Of a stretch of 64,000 nucleotides of DNA, positions 1 through 10,273 are shown piece by piece. How positions within the stretch are numbered: the stretch's first letter is position 1; the number at the start of each line of letters is the position of its first letter. This stretch comes from Lolium rigidum (taxonomy: Eukaryota > Streptophyta > Magnoliopsida > Poales > Poaceae): assembly GCF_022539505.1 (NCBI RefSeq), contig NC_061514.1:252080124-252144123 (forward strand), written 5' to 3'. The position numbers and the translations under genes were made by a program. A model generated the notes under the pieces. That model saw only the letters and a list, made by a program, of their open reading frames with translations. It searched no databases and was not told where the DNA came from.

Positions 1-126
1 TCATTCTCTCTCCCGAAAAAACTCGTACTCATTTTCTCTCACTCGCGTTTCTGCTCAAGAGCTCAAGATTTCTCGATCTCTTTGCTCAGCAGATTTCTGT
101 CTGAAATTTGGCACATTTGCTCTCCG

Positions 127-347
127 GTATGTGACTCCTCCGATTATCCAAGTAGAATTTTGTTTGGTTGAGTATATCTTGGATATTTTGCTGCTGTAGG
201 TAACATGTTTAGTGAGCTTGCATGCTTGTTCTAAGTGGTAAAAACTAGTTTTGATGCATGCTTAGTACCCTAGCAAGTTCCTATAGTTGTTTCCCTCAAT
301 TATATGTCACCAAATCAAATTTTATAATGTTTGTTGAAAAATTTCAG
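127..347 (+). other. Candidate intron upstream of the env-position ORF
   Basis: A consensus plant donor (CCG/GTATGT at 127) and acceptor (TTTCAG ending at 347) bracket 221 bp of T-rich sequence. The acceptor lies three bases before the ATG at 351. The upstream sequence (1-126) is pyrimidine-rich and resembles a 5' leader. Spliced subgenomic transcripts for env-position ORFs are described for plant envelope-class gypsy elements such as barley BAGY-2. The sites are seen; use of them is inference. Confidence 0.45.
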
Positions 348-350
348 AAA

Positions 351-1475
351 ATGGAGTGGAATAGACACCAACTCAACCAACAAGAATTGGAGGTGCAACA
401 GGTTATGAGAGTTCACCGCGAAGAGGGAGTATACCCCTCTTACTACCCGTGCGTTGATTTTATGAGAAGTGCAGGAATCTTGCAAGATGTTCAAAATCTG
501 ATTTCCAATGCAGGTTTGGGAAGTTTTGTTGTTGGTGAACCATACCAATATGCAAAACTGACCATGTCTGTAGTGCAGGATTTTGAATTCAATTGGTCCC
601 AGACTAACCCCATGGTTCGATACAAAATTTATAATAAAACTGTCAACTTGCCATTCGATGATTTTTGTGCAGAAATTAGAGTGCCACAATGGGGATCATG
701 CGAGAAGATAAGGGGACTGCCGCAGGAGCTCTTGAATCTCTACAAGATGATTTGTCAAGGAAGGAGCTTCTCAGAGGATAGTGGTAAAATCAGTAGTATT
801 CAATTCCCAACTATTCGCTACTTTGCTTATTTCATCACCAAGTGCATTTTTGCTAGAAAGAGTGCAAGTAAGTTATCTATCCAGGATTTGGCTTTCCTAG
901 CTGCTGCATTACAAGGTGATAGGACTTATAACTTGGGTGCTTTGATAGCCTATAGACTTGCTACTAACCGTGAGAAGGGAGGAATTTGTGGAGGTCTCAT
1001 CGCCTCTCGCTTATTAGCTATGCACGGTCTAGAACCTCACCATCTTGATATTCAGCTCTCCATGGAGAAACTTGACATTGTCTCTATGATTAAACATGAC
1101 TTTGTTTCTGATTTATCTAATTTAAGTAACCTGTCTTACAAGATAACATTTTATAAGAAAACTTGGAGAACAACTAAGAAAACTGAAAGGCTAGTAGGAT
1201 TACCTGCACCTGCTTTGTTTAATCTTGATTCCAGGAAGGATTGGTCAGTCACTGAAGGTGAACTGAATGCATACATAGAAGGGGAAGGCCATCATGCAGG
1301 GGAAGGCACAGAGGAGGCCGAGGAACACCTCGACTTATCATCCGATGCAGCAAGTTCTTCGCATCAACATTTTGGGCATGAGGAGCCTTCACCCTTTTCT
1401 TCTGCACCGGGACCTTATTATGATCACGCCATGTATGATCCACCGGCGTGGAACCCTGACCCTCGCTGGGATTGA
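351..1475 (+). CDS. Athila-type env-position ORF (putative plant transposon protein)
   Basis: An open frame of 374 codons from ATG 351. I chose this start because the upstream in-frame ATG at 258 lies inside the candidate intron. The protein begins MEWNRHQLNQQELEVQQ and has a mixed alpha/beta body (about residues 20-300). It ends in an acidic, Ser/Pro/His-rich low-complexity tail. I recognise the body as the plant retrotransposon ORF found between pol and the 3' LTR of Athila-lineage elements, related to families annotated as 'putative plant transposon protein'. No signal peptide or clear transmembrane segment is visible, so a membrane role is not supported. The frame is intact in otherwise decayed surroundings. 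Function is unknown; retroelement origin is likely. Confidence 0.7.
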   Translation: MEWNRHQLNQQELEVQQVMRVHREEGVYPSYYPCVDFMRSAGILQDVQNLISNAGLGSFVVGEPYQYAKLTMSVVQDFEFNWSQTNPMVRYKIYNKTVNLPFDDFCAEIRVPQWGSCEKIRGLPQELLNLYKMICQGRSFSEDSGKISSIQFPTIRYFAYFITKCIFARKSASKLSIQDLAFLAAALQGDRTYNLGALIAYRLATNREKGGICGGLIASRLLAMHGLEPHHLDIQLSMEKLDIVSMIKHDFVSDLSNLSNLSYKITFYKKTWRTTKKTERLVGLPAPALFNLDSRKDWSVTEGELNAYIEGEGHHAGEGTEEAEEHLDLSSDAASSSHQHFGHEEPSPFSSAPGPYYDHAMYDPPAWNPDPRWD

Positions 1476-2964
1476 TCTCCACTTAGGCCAAAAGCCTAAG
1501 CTTGAGGGTAGGTATACCGGCATCACTCATTCTTTGCATATTATAGTTGCTGGATACTTGTACATACTTGTTTAGCTTCTTAAAGTGGTTTTCTAATAAG
1601 AGGGAGATGATATTTGGGGAGCAGATTCTAGACTGATACCAAAAAAATTCTCAAAAACAGCCAGAACGTTATTTTGCGAAGACAATTTTTGTGCATGTTC
1701 CCCAGGTTATTATCTAACTTTCATTAGTTGAACACTTTTCGAGCTGAGCAGCGGAAGAATTTCTTAAAAATCAATTATCATATCTGCTTGTCAAGTTTGA
1801 CGAATTTCTGCTGCTTTGTGTTTATGTGACTCTTTTTGTTTTCATTTTCTTGTTTTTGCTTTGTTTCTTTCCTAAAACACAAAAAGACCAAAAATATTTC
1901 TGTTGTTTCTCTTTACCATTTGTTTATTTTGGTTTCTTTCTTTTATTTTTCTTTGTTTGCTATCGTTGGTTTGCTATAAGAAAATCCAAAAAGATTTTGC
2001 TTTGTTTGCTATCGTTGGTTTGCTATAAGAAAACACCAAAAATATTTGTTGTTCTTCTTTGGTTTTTTAAAGTTCACTATGGAGTTCAGTGGTCTTCGGT
2101 GGCGGGAGCTTGGTTTTCATTTCATATTATTCAAGCTACACAAGTGAAAGGCAATAATGACGATCTACGACAATTCGACTGTGGTGAGAGGCTGGTATGA
2201 ACTCTATTTATTTTCATTTTTGTACATATACTCATCCATGTGAGCATGCTTAGTTGGTTCATATGAGGTATATGTCATTTAAGAAAGTCTAGTAGTTCAT
2301 GATCTCTCATGATTAGCTCCAATTTATTAATGTCAGTAGCATGTCATAAATATTTGCTTGCATTGTTTTATTCATAGATAGATATGACATTGTGGTATCC
2401 TCCTCTGAATAATTCACTTGAATCAACTTGGTACATGCGCACGCATGCATATGACTGAACAAAAAGTTAATTAAGGCTCGATGATTTACTTTACCTCAGA
2501 GTTCTTGTATCACTTTTATGCATCCGTTAATTTATTTTGTCGGAAGCATGATTATGACAGTTACTGCTCTCTTGATTGTCGCTTCCCAGTCTATTGCTAG
2601 CCTTCACTTGTACTGAGTGGGAACGCTGCTCGTGCTTCCAAACCCCTGAAAACCAAGTTATTCCAGAGTGTCCACCATAAATACCTATGCATGGCATTTC
2701 AAACCATTCCAAGTAAATTCTCATGTGCTACCTTTAAACCTTCAAAATGCTTCTCAATTTGTGTCAATGTTTTATAGATCATGAGGAAATATGTGGTGTT
2801 TACCTTTCAATCTTGTCATTTACTCCTGACAGACTTTCATAATGGACTAGTGGCACATCCGCTTATCCAATAATTTTGCAAAAAGAGCTGGCAACGGGGT
2901 TCCCAGCCCCAATTAATCAACTTTCGTTAATATTTCTCTTCACATGTTTTGCCCTGATTTATCA
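1476..2964 (+). other. Non-coding 3' internal region of element B
   Basis: AT-rich sequence without a credible gene. The ORF at 1826-2200 is Phe/Leu/Lys low complexity. It contains a short tandem duplication (TTTGCTATCGTTGGTTTGCTATAAGAAAA type, about 1957-2035). Its right end is homologous to 6700-7115 of element A and to the minus strand around 19560-19790 of element C, so it is retroelement sequence. Confidence 0.6.
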
Positions 2965-2969
2965 GTAAG

Positions 2970-4671
2970 TGATACGTCTCCGACGTATCGATAATTTCTT
3001 ATGTTCCATGCCACATTATTGATGATATCTACATGTTTTATGCACACTTTATGTCATATTCGTGCATTTTCTGGAACTAACCTATTAACAAGATGCCGAA
3101 GTGCGGGTTCCTGTTTTCTCGCTGTTTTTGGTTTCGAAATCCTAGTAACGAAATATTCTCGGAATCGGACGAAATCAAGACCCGGGTTCCTATTTTCACC
3201 GGAAGCATCCGGAACACCCGAGAAGGACCGGAGGGGGCCACGAGGCCACCCGGACCATAGGCCGGCGCGGCCCGGGCCCTGGCCGCGCCGCCCTATGGTG
3301 TGGCCACCCCTTCGACCCTCCTGCGCCGCCTCTTCGCCTATATAAAGCCTCCGTCGCGAAAACCACGATACGAAGAACCACGATACGGAAAACCTTCCGA
3401 GCCGCCGCCATCGCGAAGCCAAGATCCGGGGGACAGGAGTCTCTGTTTCGGCACCTGCCGGAGCGGGGAAGTGCCCCGGAAGGCTTCTCCATCGACACCG
3501 CTGCCATCTCCACCGCCATCTTCATCACCGCTGCTGCTCCCATGAGGAGGGAGTAGTTCTCCATCGAGGCTCGGGGCTGTACCGGTAGCTATGTGGTTAA
3601 TCTCTCTCCTATGTACTTCAATACAATAATCTCATGAGCTGCCTTACATGATTGAGATTCATATGATGATGCTTGTAATCTATATGTCATTGTGCTAGTC
3701 AAGTGAGTTTTACTTATGTGATCTCCGGAGACTCCTTGTCCCACGTGTGTAAAGGTGACAAGTGTGTGCACCGTGTGGGTCTCTTAGGCTATATTTCACG
3801 GAATACTTATTCACTCGTTGAAGAGCATGGTGAAGTGCTTATTTATATCTCTTTATGATTGCAATATGTTTTGTATCACAATTTATCTATGTGCTACTCT
3901 AGTGATGTGTTATTAAAGTAGTTTTATTCCTCCTGCACGTGTGTAAAGGTGACAGTGTGTGCACCGTGTTAATACTTGGTTTATGCTATGATCATGATCT
4001 CTTGTAGATTGCGAAGTTAACTATTGCTATGATAATATTGATGTGATCTATTCCTCCTACATATGCATGAAGGTGACGAGTGTGCATGCTATGCTAGTAC
4101 TTGGTTTAGTCTTTTGATCTATCTTACACTAAAGGTTACTAAAATATGAGCATTATTGTGGAGCTTGTTAACTCCGGCATTGAGGGTTCGTGTAATCCTA
4201 CGCAATGTGTTCATCATCCAACAAGAGTGTAGAGTATGCATTTATCTGTTCTGTTATGTGATCAATGTTGAGAGTGTCCACTAGTGAAAGTCTAATCCCT
4301 AGGCCTTGCTCCTAAATACTGCTACTACTGATTGTTTATTGTTTTACTGCGTTACTACTGCTGCATTACTACTGCTTGTTTACTCGTTCCGGGCAAAGCA
4401 CTTTTCCGGTGCCGTTGCTACTACTTATTCATACCACCTGTATTTCACTATCTCTTCGCCGAACTAGTGCACCTATTAGGTGTGTTGGGGACACAAGAGA
4501 CTTCTTGCTTTGTGGTTGCGGGGTTGCATGAGAGGGATATCTTTGACCTCTTCCTCCCCGAGTTCGATAAACCTTGGGTATCCACTTAAGGGAAACTTGC
4601 TGCTGTTCTACAAACCTCTGCTCTTGGAGGCCCAACACTGTCTACAAGAATAGAAGCTCCCGTAGACATCA
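2970..4671 (+). repeat. 5' LTR of element A
   Basis: Begins TGATACGTCTCCGACGTATC and ends CGTAGACATCA. The first ~300 bp are shared with the LTRs of C and D. A GC-rich promoter-proximal part (3180-3560) is followed by an AT-rich 3' part with repeated CACGTGTGTAAAGGTGAC phrases. The PBS follows 10 bp after its end. The ORFs of 80-150 codons in the GC-rich part are open in several frames at once and recur in every LTR copy, so I do not treat them as genes. Confidence 0.93.
3338..3347 (+). promoter_or_regulatory. TATA box of element A LTR
   Basis: CTATATAAAG sits just downstream of a GC-rich stretch inside the LTR, the usual place for the retrotransposon core promoter. The same box is in the 3' LTR near 8318. 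Confidence 0.65.
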
Positions 4672-4681
4672 AGCACTTTTC

Positions 4682-4699
4682 TGGCGCCGTTGCCGGGGA
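4682..4699 (+). other. Primer-binding site of element A (tRNA-Asp type)
   Basis: TGGCGCCGTTGCCGGGGA is complementary to the 3' end of plant tRNA-Asp and is the known PBS of Athila-lineage elements. It lies 10 bp after the LTR end and fixes the plus orientation of the element. Confidence 0.88.
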
Positions 4700-4835
4700 G
4701 GAAAGGTAAAAAGGCACTCATACTCCGGTCTCAGGTAAAGTACTTTTCTGTTACCGTTGTGTGTGTGCTCGAAGCTATTTCCTTTAGATCCTGCAATTGC
4801 ATCTTTTTGTTTCTTGTTTACACTAGTTTGGCATA

Positions 4836-5493
4836 ATGGACAACAATGAGCTTCTTATTCTATTTCCTGATTTAAGACATGGATTGTTTGATGCGAAAAT
4901 TAAAAAACCTATGGAATCTTATTTGCATGCTTGGTAGTAATATTAGTATGAACGCTTTGAACACCATTGTTGATAATAATGTAGAAAGTTCTAAGCTTGG
5001 GGAAGCTGGTTTTCATGATCTTTTTAGTCCCCCAAGCATTGAGGAGAAAATTTTCTTTGATAATACTATGCCTCCTATATTTGATGATGAGAATAATAAT
5101 GATAGCTACTTTGTTGAATTTGCTCCCGCTATTACTAATAAAATTGACTATGCCTATGTGGAGAGTAATAATTTTATACATGAGACTCATGATAAGAATG
5201 CTTTATGTGATAGTTATATTGTTGAGTTTGCTCATGTTGCTACTGAAAGTTATTATGAGAGAGGAAAATATGGTTGTAGAAATTTTCATGTTACTAAAAT
5301 GCCTCTCTATGTGCTGAAATTTTTGAAGCTACACTTGTTTTATCTTCCTATGCTTGTCACTTTGTTCTTCATGAATTCATTTGTGTATAAGATGCCTCTT
5401 CATAGGAAGCATGTTAGACTTAAATGTTTTTTGAATTTGCCTCTTGATGCTCTCTTTTGCTTCACATACTATCTCTTGCGAGTGCATCATTAA
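4836..5493 (+). pseudogene. Decayed lineage-specific ORF of element A
   Basis: The ancestral reading appears to start at ATG 4836 (MDNNELLILFPDLRHGLFDA). It shifts frame before 4930 and continues in the open frame 4879-5493. The readable part is rich in Asn/Asp and contains a phrase like ESYYERGKYGCRNFH, which I recognise as recurring in non-autonomous grass gypsy elements. The C-terminal part has two hydrophobic stretches. No gag, protease, RT or integrase motif is present. Function is unknown. It could be a remnant of an N-terminal gag-like protein of the autonomous partner. Confidence 0.45.
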
Positions 5494-7937
5494 AACTGCT
5501 GAGCCCATCTTAATGGCTAAAAAGAAAGAACTTCTTGGGAGATAACCCATGTGTTATTTTGCTACAGTACTTTGTTTTATATTTGTGTCTTGGAAGTTGT
5601 TTACTACTGTAGCAACCTCTCCTTATCTTAGTTTTATGTTTTGTTGTGCCAAGTAAAGTCTTTGATAGTAAAGTAAATACTAGATTTGGATTACTGCGCA
5701 GAAACAGATTTCTTTGCTGTCACGAATCTGGGTCTAATTCTCTGTAGGTAACTCAGAAAATTAAGCCAATTTACGTGAGTGATCCTCAGATATGTACGCA
5801 ACTTTCATTCAATTTGGGCATTTTCATTTGAGCAAGTCTGGTGCCCTTTTAAAATTCGTCTTTACGGACTGTTCTGTTTTGACAGATTCTGTCTTTTATT
5901 TCGCATTGCCTCTTTTGCTATGTTGGATGAATTTCTTTGATCCATTAATGTCCAGTAGCTTTATGCAATGTCCAGAAGTGTTAAGAATGATTGTGTCACC
6001 TCTGAACATGTGAATTTTTATTATGCACTAACCCTCTAATGAGTTGTTTCGAGTTTGGTGTGGAGGAAGTTTTCAAGGGTCAAGAGAGGAGGATGATATA
6101 CTATGATCAAGGAGAGTGAAAACTCTAAGCTTGGGGATGCCCCGGTGGTTCACCCCTGCATATTCTAAGAAGACTCAAGCGTCTAAGCTTGGGGATGCCC
6201 AAGGCATCCCCTTCTTCATCGACAAATTATCGGGTTCCTTCTCTTGAAACTATATTTTTATTCGGCCACATCTTATGTACTTTACTTGGAGCGTCTGTGT
6301 GCTTTTGTTTTTGTTTTTATTTGAATAAATGCTTGTGTGGGAGAGAGACACGCTCCGCTGGTTCATATTAACACATGTGTTCTTAGCTTTTAATTTTCAT
6401 GGCGAAGTTTCTTCTTCGTTAATTTGTTATATGGTTGGAATTGGAAAATGATACATGTAGTAAATTGCTATAATGTCTTGGATAATGTGATACTTGGCAA
6501 TTGTTGTGCTCATGTTTAAGCTCTTGCATCATATACTTTGCACCCATTAATGAAGAAACACTTAGAGCTTGCTAATTTGGTTTGCATATTTGGTTTCTCT
6601 AGAGTCTAGATAATATCTAGTATTGAGTTTTGAACAACAAGGAAGACGGTGTAGAGTCTTATAATGTTTACAATATGTCTTTTATGTGAGTTTTGCTGCA
6701 CCGGTTCATCCTTGTGTTTGTTTCAAATAACCTTGCTAGCCTAAGCCTTGTATCGAGAGGGAATACTTCTCATGCATCCAAAATCCTTGAGCCAACTACT
6801 ATGCCATTTGTGTCCACCATACCTACCTACTACATGGTATTTCTCCGCCATTCCAAAGTAAATTTCTTGAGTGCTACCTTTAAATAATTCAAAATTTATC
6901 ACCTCTGATTTGTGTCAATGTTTTATAGCTCATGAGGAAGTATGTGGTGTTTTATCTTTCGATCTTGTCATTTACTTCTGACAGACTTTCACAATGGACT
7001 AGTGGCACATCCGCTTATCCAATAATTTTGCAAAAAGAGTCGGCAATGAGGTTCCCGACCCCAATTAATTAACTTGCATTAATAATTCTCTTCACATGTT
7101 TTGCTCCGATTCATCGTTAAGCAACTTAATTTTGCAAATAGACACTCCTTCATGGTATGTGATTGTTGGAAGGCACCCGAGGATTCGGTTAGCCATGGCT
7201 TGTGTAAGCAAAAGGTTGGGAGGAGTGTCATCCATAAATAAAGAAAAACTAAACTAAAGTACATGTGTAAACAAAAGAGAAGAGGGATGATCTACCTTGC
7301 TGGTAGAGATAACGTCCTTCATGGGAGCCGCTCTTGAAAGTCTGGTTGATGAGATAGTTAGAGTGCCCACTACCATTCGTTGACAACAACATACACCTCT
7401 CAAAACTTTATTTTTATGCTCTCTTTATGTTTTCAAAATAAAAGCTCTAGCACAAATATAGCAATCGATGCTTTCCTCTTTGAAGGACCATTCTCTTTAC
7501 TTTTATGTTGAGTCAGTTCACCTATCTCTCTCCACCTCAAGAAGCAAACACTTGTGTGAACTGTGCATTGATTCCTACATACTTGCACATTGCACTTGTT
7601 ATATTACTCTATGTTGACAATTATCCATGAGATATGCATGTTACAAGTTGAAAGCAACCGCTGAAACTTAATCTTCCTTTGTGTTGCTTCAATACCTTTA
7701 CTTTGATTTATTGCTTTATGAGTTAGCTCTTATGCAAGACTTATTGATGCTTGTCTTGAAGTACTATTCATGAAAAGTCTTTGCTTTATGATTCACTTGT
7801 TTACTCATGTCATTACCATTGTTTTGATCGCTGCATCCACTACATATGTTTACAAATAGTATGATCAAGGTTATGATGGCATGTCACTTCAGAAATTATC
7901 TTTGTTATCGTTTTACCCGCTCGGGACGAGCGGAACT
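5494..7937 (+). other. Non-coding 3' internal region of element A
   Basis: AT-rich sequence with no credible ORF. Two internal copies of the polypurine phrase AAGCTTGGGGATGCC lie near 6126 and 6185, in addition to the functional one at 7938. Large parts match element C (minus strand, 18450-20940) and element D (22990-25057). It includes 6914-7330, the segment homologous to the disrupted part of element B. Confidence 0.7.
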
Positions 7938-7951
7938 AAGCTTGGGGATGC
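7938..7951 (+). other. Polypurine tract of element A
   Basis: AAGCTTGGGGATGC directly precedes the 3' LTR at 7952, the expected site for plus-strand priming. The LTR's first base reads C instead of T (CGATACG). Confidence 0.75.
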
Positions 7952-9055
7952 CGATACGTCTCCGACGTATCGATAATTTCTTATGTTCCATGCCACATTA
8001 TTGATGATATCTACATGTTTTATGCACACTTTATGTCATATTCGTGCATTTTCCGGAACTAACCTATTAACAAGATGCCGAAGTGCCGGTTCCGTTTTCT
8101 GCTGTTTTTGGTTTCGAAATCCTAGTAACGAAATATTCTCGGAATCGGACGAAATCAAGACCCGGGTTCCTATTTTCACCGGAAGCATCCAGAACACCCG
8201 AGAAGGACCGGGGGGGGCCACAGGCCACCCAGACCATAGGCCGGCGCGGCCCAGGCCCTGGCCGCGCCGCCCTATGGTGTGGCCACCCCTTCGACCCTCC
8301 TGCGCCGCCTCTTCGCCTATATAAAGCCTCCGTCGCGAAAACCCTGATACGAAGAACCACGATACGGAAAACCTTCCAGAGCCGCCGCCATCGCGAAGCC
8401 AAGATCTGGGGGACAGGAGTCTCTGTTCCGGCACCCCGCCGGAGCGGGGAAGTGCCCCCGGAAGGCTTCTCCATCGACACCGCTGCCATCTCCACCGCCA
8501 TCTTCATCACCGCTGCTGCTCCCATGAGGAGGGAGTAGTTCTCCATCGAGGCTCGGGGCTGTACCGGTAGCTATGTGGTTAATCTCTCTCCTATGTACTT
8601 CAATACAATAATCTCATGAGCTGCCTTACATGATTGAGATTCATATGATGATGCTTGTAATCTAGATGTCATTGTGCTAGTCAAGTGAGTTTTACTTATG
8701 TGATCTCCGGAGACTCCTTGTCCCACGTGTGTAAAGGTGACGAGTGTGTGCACCGTGTGGGTCTCTTAGGCTATATTTCACAGAATACTTATTCACTCGT
8801 TGAAGAGCATGGTGAAGTGCTTATTTATATCTCTTTATGATTGCAATATGTTTTGTATCACAATTTATCTATGTGCTACTCTAGTGATGTGTTATTAAAG
8901 TAGTTTTATTCCTCCTGCACGTGTGTAAAGGTGACAGTGTGTGCACCGTGTTAGTACTTGGTTTATGCTATGATCATGATCTCTTGTAGATTGCGAAGTT
9001 AACTATTGCTATGATAATATTGATGTGATCTATTCGTCCTACATATGCATGAAGG
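7952..9055 (+). repeat. 3' LTR of element A, left part
   Basis: Near-identical to 2970-4070 of the 5' LTR. It ends in GAAGG, the target-site copy at the left edge of element E. The remainder of this LTR is at 15927-16521. Confidence 0.92.
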
Positions 9056-9252
9056 TGTTATCACCAGATTTTAGACAAATCCAGAGGTGGGCCGGGCTTG
9101 GAAGATTACATGGAAGATTTCTGAAGCGGCCTGGCACGAAGGGCTTTGGGCTGAATTGCCCGTGTATCTTTATTTAGTAGTTTATTATTTTAGAAGTTAG
9201 AGTTTACCTCGTGCACGGTTTAGTGCACGCCCACATTAGAAAGTCCCCTGGA

Positions 9253-9261
9253 CTATAAATA
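9253..9261 (+). promoter_or_regulatory. TATA box of element E LTR
   Basis: CTATAAATA, about 200 bp into the LTR, followed by leader-like sequence. It is repeated in the 3' LTR near 14957. Confidence 0.7.
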
Positions 9262-9373
9262 TGTACCTAGGGTTTATGGAATAAACAACAACTCACGTTC
9301 AACCCCAAAAACAAACCAATCTCGGCGCATCGCCAACTCCTTCGTCTCGAGGGTTTCTATCGGGTAAGCGACA

Positions 9374-9408
9374 TGCTGCCTAGATCGCATCTTGCGATCT
9401 AGGCAGCA
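9374..9408 (+). other. Perfect 16-bp hairpin in the LTR leader
   Basis: TGCTGCCTAGATCGCA (9374-9389), a 3-nt loop TCT, and its exact reverse complement (9393-9408). The same structure is intact in the 3' LTR (15078-15112). It lies about 115 bp after the TATA box, so it would be in the 5' leader of the transcript. Confidence 0.85.
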
Positions 9409-9428
9409 CAAGCCCCACGTTGTTCATG

Positions 9429-9466
9429 CGTTGCTCGTATCGAAGCGCTTTTGATGGCGAGCAACG
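9429..9466 (+). other. Second hairpin in the LTR leader
   Basis: CGTTGCTCG and CGAGCAACG pair perfectly over 9 bp around a 20-nt loop, 20 bp downstream of the first hairpin. Confidence 0.7.
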
Positions 9467-10212
9467 TAGTTATCATTAGATGTGTTAGGGTTAGCATTGT
9501 TCTTCGTTTAAGCATGCTTACGTAGTGCAACCCTTGCATATCTAGCCGTCCTCACGCCTATCTCGGGTGTGGGGGCGGCACCCCGCTTGATCATTATTTA
9601 GTAGATCTGATCCGTTACGATTGCTCCTTGTTCTACAAGGATTAGTTTAATATCCGCAATAGTTTGGCCTTACAAAGGGGGAGGATCCCGTGGCACGTAG
9701 GGTGGCGTTCGCAAGTCCTAAACGGGATGTTCCTAGGATCAACTTCATGTTGGTTTTTTGGCCTTGTTTAGGATCGGCTTACGAGCACCGTGCGTGGCCA
9801 TCCGGCCCAACCCGGAGTAGGATGATCCGATTATGTGGTGAAAACCCTAAATCGTCGTAGATCTCATTAGCTTCATCTTGATCAAGCAGGACCACCAAGT
9901 ATTCGTACACCCCGTACGGATCATGGGTGGATCGGCTCTTTGAGCCGATTCACGGGATAACCCGAGAGCCGATCGAGGCTCGTATTTAACGTTTACATGT
10001 ATGCCCTGCAGAAACTAAGCGAGGCAATCTCATCACCTTCCCGACCAGGTATAGGTCAGGTGGCACGCCCTGCACTTCGCAACGCCGCGTGTGACCGGAA
10101 GAGCATTGCGGGCCGTCGCTCGGAGGGGTCTCAGCCAGCCGCAGCTCTAGGCTCCCCCGGCTCTACGGTGTTGACAAGGCCGCTGCCCGCCGGTGGGTTT
10201 TGGCAGTCAACA

Positions 10213-10235
10213 CATTCCGGCACGCCCGGTGGGAC
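10213..10235 (+). other. Probable primer-binding region of element E
   Basis: The sequence following the LTR end includes GGCACGCCCGGTGGGAC, placed as a PBS should be. I could not assign the tRNA with confidence. Confidence 0.5.
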
Positions 10236-10273
10236 AATCGTCTACATCAACCACATCGCCATCTACATCCGAG

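Larger units (their letters stand above)
1..2969 (+). mobile_element. Element B: internal 3' region of an Athila-lineage gypsy element (host of element A)
   Basis: The segment carries an env-position ORF followed by a long AT-rich non-coding tail. Its last 200 bp (about 2780-2969) match the internal 3' region of element A at 6914-7115, including the phrase ending in CATCAGTAAG. It is interrupted after 2969 by element A and resumes at 16522 with the expected continuation (CAACTTAAATTGCAAATAG). GTAAG is present on both sides (2965-2969 and 16522-16526), so B was the insertion target of A. No LTR of B lies in the window. The Athila-lineage assignment rests on recognition of the ORF type and on relatedness to A and C, which have tRNA-Asp PBS or Athila-like gag; it is an inference. 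Confidence 0.75.
9056..10212 (+). repeat. 5' LTR of element E
   Basis: TG...CA termini and matched by 14762-15921. It contains a TATA box, two strong hairpins in the transcribed leader (9374-9408 and 9429-9466), and a third small hairpin at 9931-9949. Confidence 0.93.

Noticed and set aside
1826..2200. 124-codon plus-strand ORF rich in Phe, Leu and Lys
   Set aside because: Low-complexity T-rich DNA with a short tandem duplication; looks like a membrane protein only because of base composition.
3054..3564. Overlapping ORFs of 80-159 codons on both strands (also 8036-8546, 17843-18399, 25162-25636)
   Set aside because: They sit in the GC-rich promoter part of four related LTRs, are open in several frames at once, and lack any domain.
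4682..4699. Possible tRNA gene fragment
   Set aside because: Only the 18 bases complementary to a tRNA 3' end are present, directly after an LTR; it is a primer-binding site.
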